Below are positions 61,688 to 64,000 of a stretch of DNA of 64,000 nucleotides, piece by piece. Location: the NCBI GenBank assembly GCA_934317005.1, contig CAKREB010000003.1:124001-188000 (forward strand). Direction: 5' to 3'. Source of the DNA: an uncultured Lachnospiraceae bacterium. GTDB lineage: Bacteria > Bacillota > Clostridia > Lachnospirales > Lachnospiraceae. The notes beneath the pieces are model-generated. The model did no database searches and was not told the DNA's origin. It saw only the letters and a program-made list of their open reading frames with translations. A program made the position numbers and the translations under genes. The number at the start of each line of letters is the position of its first letter. The stretch's first letter is position 1.

Positions 61688-61762
61688 ATAAAACCTCTTT
61701 TCTGCACACGAATCTGATCTAGCTAAAATGATATTGTGTCTTGTGTACGCAGACACGGCAGA
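61688..61762 (-). promoter_or_regulatory. dispersed 5' leader element, copy H
   Basis: On the minus strand, TCTGC-GT-ACAC pairs with GTGTGCAGA, which is followed by AAGAGG and the start codon. Relative to copy A the inner pairs changed from GCAC/GTGC to ACAC/GTGT, so pairing is kept by matching changes. It lies between the rhodanese gene and the symporter gene. Confidence 0.55.
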
Positions 61763-61852
61763 AAGGAATATTTCTATCAGTATATGTCAGAAAGAAACAG
61801 ACCATGAAATAAACTGCCTTAAAAGGTATTCTATCATAAGAAAAATGGGCGT

Positions 61853-62182
61853 TCAAGTAGCTGCCTTGTGGGACTGGTATGATTTCCAATAGGCAAATCC
61901 GCCATTCAGACTGATTACAGGATAGCCGTTTCTGGCAAGATCCCGTGCGGTCAGGAGGCTGGTATTACCGTGGTCGCAATATAAAATAATCCATGCAGGA
62001 GTAAAAGAAAGACCTAAGAGAATAGAAGCAATGTTTTTTTCGAGGTCTTCCCAATCGACACGGAGCGCACCGGGAATGTGTTCTGCGTTGTAGTCGTCTG
62101 GCTCACGCAGGTCAAGAAGAAGGATGTCTGTGCGCAGCAGATATTCTTCTAACATTTCACAGGAAATGATCTTAAATTGCAT
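61853..62182 (-). CDS. rhodanese-like domain protein
   Basis: 109 residues, a single rhodanese domain: ILLLDLREPDDYNAEHIPGALRVDW at the start and the active-site loop ILYCDHGNTS with its cysteine, then ARDLARNGYPVISLNGGFAYW. It could carry a persulfide for sulfur transfer; the partner is unknown. I start at 62182 after GAAATGAGG plus six bases. The gene is upstream of the AGCS symporter with about 165 bp between. Confidence 0.88.
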   Translation of the reverse strand: MQFKIISCEMLEEYLLRTDILLLDLREPDDYNAEHIPGALRVDWEDLEKNIASILLGLSFTPAWIILYCDHGNTSLLTARDLARNGYPVISLNGGFAYWKSYQSHKAAT

Positions 62183-62508
62183 AGTACTCCTCATTTCTGT
62201 GCATTTTACCACATAACCGATTTATCAGATATCGCTTATGTGTACGTCGGCAGATACCTTATGGAAAGGTATGCCAACGAGGCACAACAGTTATCCTTTG
62301 CTATTATTTTATGTTGCTTCTGAAAATATGTACGATACAGAATCATAGTTTACAGGCATTAGTCTGTTTTGTGTTATGTTGTTTCTGGAATATGTACAAT
62401 ACCGGAAAGAAAAGATATTCTTTCCGGTAAAGTGTAGAAAGTCGGTTACTATGACAGTGTAGGACTGGTAGAGCGAAAGTCAGACTGACATAGTAAAGTA
62501 AAGGCTAT
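62183..62508. other. intergenic region with direct repeats and hairpins
   Basis: 326 bp without a gene. It contains a hairpin ATACCTT/AAGGTAT at about 62256-62274, a 30-bp imperfect direct repeat pair, and a perfect 12-bp hairpin TACCGGAAAGAA/TTCTTTCCGGTA (62400-62429) that could end the minus-strand gene at 62509. Confidence 0.55.
62309..62403. repeat. imperfect 30-bp direct repeat pair
   Basis: 62309-62339 and 62374-62403 share TTATGTTG-TTCTG and ATATGTAC-ATAC with a few differences, 65 bp apart. Confidence 0.65.
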
Positions 62509-62793
62509 CTAACGGCAGTTAGAAGAGTTATCAGAAGCGTCAGAGCTGTTATCTGAGGATTGATTACTGCTTTTTCCTGATACTTTAGCGCGGCTGCTAC
62601 GATTGGATGACTGGTTGGACTGACTGCGGTTACTCCCGTTTTTGGAACTGTTTGAAGTGTCCGTTGCATTTGAGTTGTTTGAAGTATTGTTTGCATTAGA
62701 TGCGTTTGAAGAGTTGCTTGTGTCAGATGCATTGGAACTATTGTCAGAAGCATTGTTTCCTGAAAAGCGGTTTAAAAAGTTTTTTTCTTTCAT
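62509..62793 (-). CDS. Asn/Ser-rich low-complexity protein
   Basis: 94 residues. After a short start (MKEKNFLNRFSG) the rest is almost wholly asparagine, serine, aspartate, threonine and alanine, in short units such as NSSNASNANNTSNN, turning basic (NRSSRAKVSG) and ending SSNCR. No signal peptide or domain is visible; it should be disordered. It carries a full leader element and a GAAATGAGG ribosome site at the right distance, which supports it being expressed. Another frame is also open through the repeats, but lacks these signals. Function unknown. Confidence 0.55.
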   Translation of the reverse strand: MKEKNFLNRFSGNNASDNSSNASDTSNSSNASNANNTSNNSNATDTSNSSKNGSNRSQSNQSSNRSSRAKVSGKSSNQSSDNSSDASDNSSNCR

Positions 62794-62891
62794 GATAATC
62801 CTCATTTCTGCGCACGTTTTTGCATGTAACGGGGTTGCGTCAAGTGCGCGCAGACACAAATCCCGTGTGTAAAAAATTGCATTTTCACACC
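62794..62891 (-). promoter_or_regulatory. dispersed 5' leader element, copy C
   Basis: Nearly the same as copy A along its full length on the minus strand. The 5' hairpin has arms GTGTGAAAAT and ATTTTTTACAC, then GGGATTTGTGTCTGCGCGCA, a variable loop, and GTGCGCAGAAATGAGG. It ends six bases before the start codon of the Asn/Ser-rich gene. Confidence 0.6.
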
Positions 62892-62909
62892 AATTTCCAT
62901 GCTGTGCTA

Positions 62910-62974
62910 TATATGGCTTTTTGTCGTATCAGATAGAGAACTTTTATCTGTATGATACAGGAGAAAGCCATATA
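62910..62974. other. imperfect palindrome in the gap before the Asn/Ser-rich gene
   Basis: TATATGGCTTT (62910-62920) pairs with AAAGCCATATA (62964-62974), with an inner ATCAGATA/TATCTG region. There is no T tail on either strand. The remaining stretch to about 63213 shows no gene. Confidence 0.5.
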
Positions 62975-63213
62975 GGTTGAATAGTAACAGTTCTAGTATT
63001 TGCTGCCTGCGTCATTTTATACTTCGTGTAAGAAAACTGTCAGAGATTGCAAAAGTTGGGATACTTTTCTATCAGCGAATCCTACATGAAGCTGCAAAAA
63101 TAGATAAGGCTTGCTTTTAGCAGAAGGGAAATAGTTGTGATTCTGTACAAAGGATACGAAAAATGAAAGAAAATACATAGAAAAATTAGAAGTATTTCAT
63201 AAAAATGAAAAAG

Positions 63214-63255
63214 TTACCGTAAAAATGTTGAATTTTTACGGTAATGTGGTAGAAT
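63214..63255 (+). promoter_or_regulatory. palindrome overlapping a candidate promoter
   Basis: TTACCGTAAAAAT and ATTTTTACGGTAA (63214-63226 and 63232-63244) form a perfect 13-bp hairpin or operator. Overlapping it, TTGAAT (63228-63233), a 16-bp spacer and TAGAAT (63250-63255) make a plausible promoter, so the palindrome could be a repressor site. Confidence 0.5.
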
Positions 63256-63271
63256 TGTTCTTGTAGTTTGA

Positions 63272-63361
63272 ATGTTTCGTTATTTTGATGTTAAGTTGTC
63301 TTACGTTATTATAGCAAACATTTCTTGTATTTTATATTTGTTCCCATCTTACAAAAAGTGA
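63272..63361 (+). CDS. possible 29-residue hydrophobic peptide
   Basis: A short frame inside the transcript between the promoter at 63228 and the terminator at 63353. The peptide begins MFRYFDVKLSYVIIANIS, continues with a hydrophobic stretch and ends in two lysines, like a single-pass membrane peptide or a type I toxin. There is no clear ribosome site, and the stop codon lies in the terminator stem, so the transcript could equally be a non-coding RNA of about 120 nt. Confidence 0.25.
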   Translation: MFRYFDVKLSYVIIANISCILYLFPSYKK

Positions 63362-63382
63362 CTGTATGTGCAGTCACTTTTT
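63353..63382 (+). terminator. strong terminator of a short transcript
   Basis: AAAAAGTGACTG (63353-63364) pairs with CAGTCACTTTTT (63371-63382) around TATGTG. No recognised gene precedes it on this strand, which suggests a small transcript of about 120 nt from the promoter at 63228. Confidence 0.8.
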
Positions 63383-63447
63383 GCTTTTCTAAAGAAGCAG
63401 GAGTGATATTCTATCAGTAGGAGGAAACAAGAAGTTTCCTATAAAGA

Positions 63448-63614
63448 CTAGTACAGCGAAAATTAAGTTTTGGATAGTTTGACGTAGAAGATTTTTCTGA
63501 GAGTGCTACTTCACAAACGCAGGCGTAGCGGTGGCTACGTCGAGGCTTGGGGAGTAGTGCTATCAAGAAAATAAGCAAGTCAAACTACCAATTACTTAAT
63601 ATTCGCTGTACTAG
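63448..63614. mobile_element. MITE-like element with long terminal inverted repeats
   Basis: 167 bp bounded by CTAGTACAGCGAA on the left and TTCGCTGTACTAG on the right. The inverted repeats extend inward through ATTAAG/CTTAAT and AGTTTGAC/GTCAAACT, about 37 bp in all. The interior also pairs (GTGCTACT/AGTAGTGC and CGTAGC-GGTG-GCTACG), so the whole element can fold into one long hairpin. It has no coding capacity. No clear target-site duplication is visible. Confidence 0.65.
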
Positions 63615-63663
63615 GGTGTCAAAAGATACTTTCTTTATAAGGCTTCGCCCTTTGGACACCCTA
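63612..63663. repeat. hairpin abutting the MITE-like element
   Basis: TAGGGTGTC pairs with GACACCCTA across about 30 nt that contain AAAG/CTTT and GGCTTCGCC. It follows directly after the right end of the inverted-repeat element and is flanked by a copy of TCCTATAAAGTAAAAAA. Confidence 0.55.
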
Positions 63664-63674
63664 ATCCTATAAAG

Positions 63675-63716
63675 TAAAAAATGCAACAGAAATCTCTGAA
63701 AGAAATCTCTGTTGCA
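63675..63716 (-). terminator. terminator of the cytidylate-kinase-like gene
   Basis: On the minus strand, TGCAACAGA and TCTGTTGCA pair around a loop with a repeated GATTTCT, and a run of six Ts follows. Confidence 0.75.
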
Positions 63717-63736
63717 ACATATCATCATTCTATAGT

Positions 63737-64000
63737 CTATAAAATATTCTGATAGTAATCACATAACAGCTTCGTACATTTGTCAAATCCAAGACGCTGG
63801 CTGTTCAAGAGAAGATCATAGTGCTTTGCATCTTTCCACTCACGTTTTGTAAAATAGTGATAGTAGCTTTCGCGACGCTTATCAATCTTCTTTGCCTGAG
63901 CGAGTGCCTGACGCTTGTTTAAGTGATCAATCTCCATCAGATGGTTGACACGATACTCTAAAGAAGCAGTTACAAAAACGCTGAGAAGATTTACATCATC
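63737..64000 (-). CDS. cytidylate kinase-like family protein, C-terminal part
   Basis: The last 87 residues of a gene that continues past the window edge; the frame stays open to 64000. The visible sequence (DDVNLLSVFVTASLEYRVNH, then KKIDKRRESYYHYFTKREW and HYDLLLNSQRLGFDKCTKLL) matches the C-terminal part of the Cytidylate_kin2 family, P-loop kinases with a broad or unproven nucleotide substrate. The start and the P-loop are outside the window. Confidence 0.8.
   Translation of the reverse strand, partial: DDVNLLSVFVTASLEYRVNHLMEIDHLNKRQALAQAKKIDKRRESYYHYFTKREWKDAKHYDLLLNSQRLGFDKCTKLLCDYYQNIL

Noticed and set aside
62505..62753. Alternative frame through the Asn/Ser-rich gene
   Set aside because: It is open only because the codons are repetitive; it has no leader or ribosome site.
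59957..63736. A recent genomic island at the right end
   Set aside because: Repeats and palindromes are dense here, but the genes are ordinary transporters and small proteins with normal codon style; no integrase, transposase or tRNA boundary is present.
1..64000. CRISPR arrays, rRNA and tRNA genes, prophage or restriction systems
   Set aside because: I looked for spaced direct repeats, tRNA-like ends and phage or restriction proteins and saw none; a tRNA or covariance scan was not possible.

Overview
The window reads as a chromosomal segment of a low-GC Firmicute, most likely a Lachnospiraceae (Clostridium cluster XIVa) or close relative. The grounds are the strong GGAGG ribosome sites, the sigma-A type promoters, a clostridial 2[4Fe-4S] ferredoxin, an iron alcohol dehydrogenase, SPOCS/LysM and DUF4250 proteins, T-box control of ileS, a YesMN-type two-component pair, and the ywlC-ywlE-ywlF gene order. 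I see no prophage, plasmid, CRISPR, rRNA or tRNA genes. Most of it is housekeeping DNA, so the interesting material lies mainly in the intergenic sequence and in a few odd proteins.

Layout. 1-4.0 kb: a PilZ (c-di-GMP) protein and a secreted CotH-family mosaic protein. 4.2-8.5 kb: a complete pantothenate/CoA operon, panG-panB-panC-panD-coaBC, in which panG appears to start at CTG. 8.5-13.5 kb: truA, iron alcohol dehydrogenase, ferredoxin, a DUF1858 redox protein and mecA. 13.6-19.5 kb: a GH18 cell-wall protein, a CwlD-type amidase, tsaC, a ywlE-like gene with an altered active site, rpiB and ilvE. 19.6-28.3 kb: a SipL-like protein, a chemoreceptor, GNAT, DUF4250, murG, a FAD dehydrogenase and a GT2 glycosyltransferase. 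28.3-32 kb: T-box and ileS, with a cluster of palindromes between them.

32.4-46.1 kb: an orphan LytTR regulator, then a sugar locus: an AraC-type response regulator, a YesM-type sensor kinase, a four-gene CUT2 ABC importer of the YtfQRT-YjfF type, araA, an FGGY kinase in the araB position, and araD. Sensing, uptake and L-arabinose conversion to D-xylulose-5-phosphate are thus clustered. 46.3-53.7 kb: the alpha ribosomal operon (rpmJ, long structured gap, rpsM, rpsK, rpsD, rpoA, rplQ), then ecfA1-ecfA2-ecfT and a second truA. 53.7-64 kb: a pyruvyl-transferase family protein, a membrane-anchored unknown, S-adenosylhomocysteine hydrolase, a coiled-coil membrane protein, an AEC transporter, an AGCS symporter with an extra domain, a rhodanese, an Asn/Ser-rich protein, repeats, and the end of a cytidylate-kinase-like gene.

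The most notable pattern is a dispersed 5' leader. At least five genes (amidase, GNAT, DUF4250, AGCS symporter, Asn/Ser-rich protein) are preceded by a stem whose 3' arm ends directly at the Shine-Dalgarno sequence. The stem sequence differs between copies while pairing is kept. Eleven genes in total share the start-site arrangement GAAATGAGG (or a one-base variant) followed 6-7 nt later by ATG. I could not run folding, homology or repeat searches; all function calls are from reading the translated proteins.
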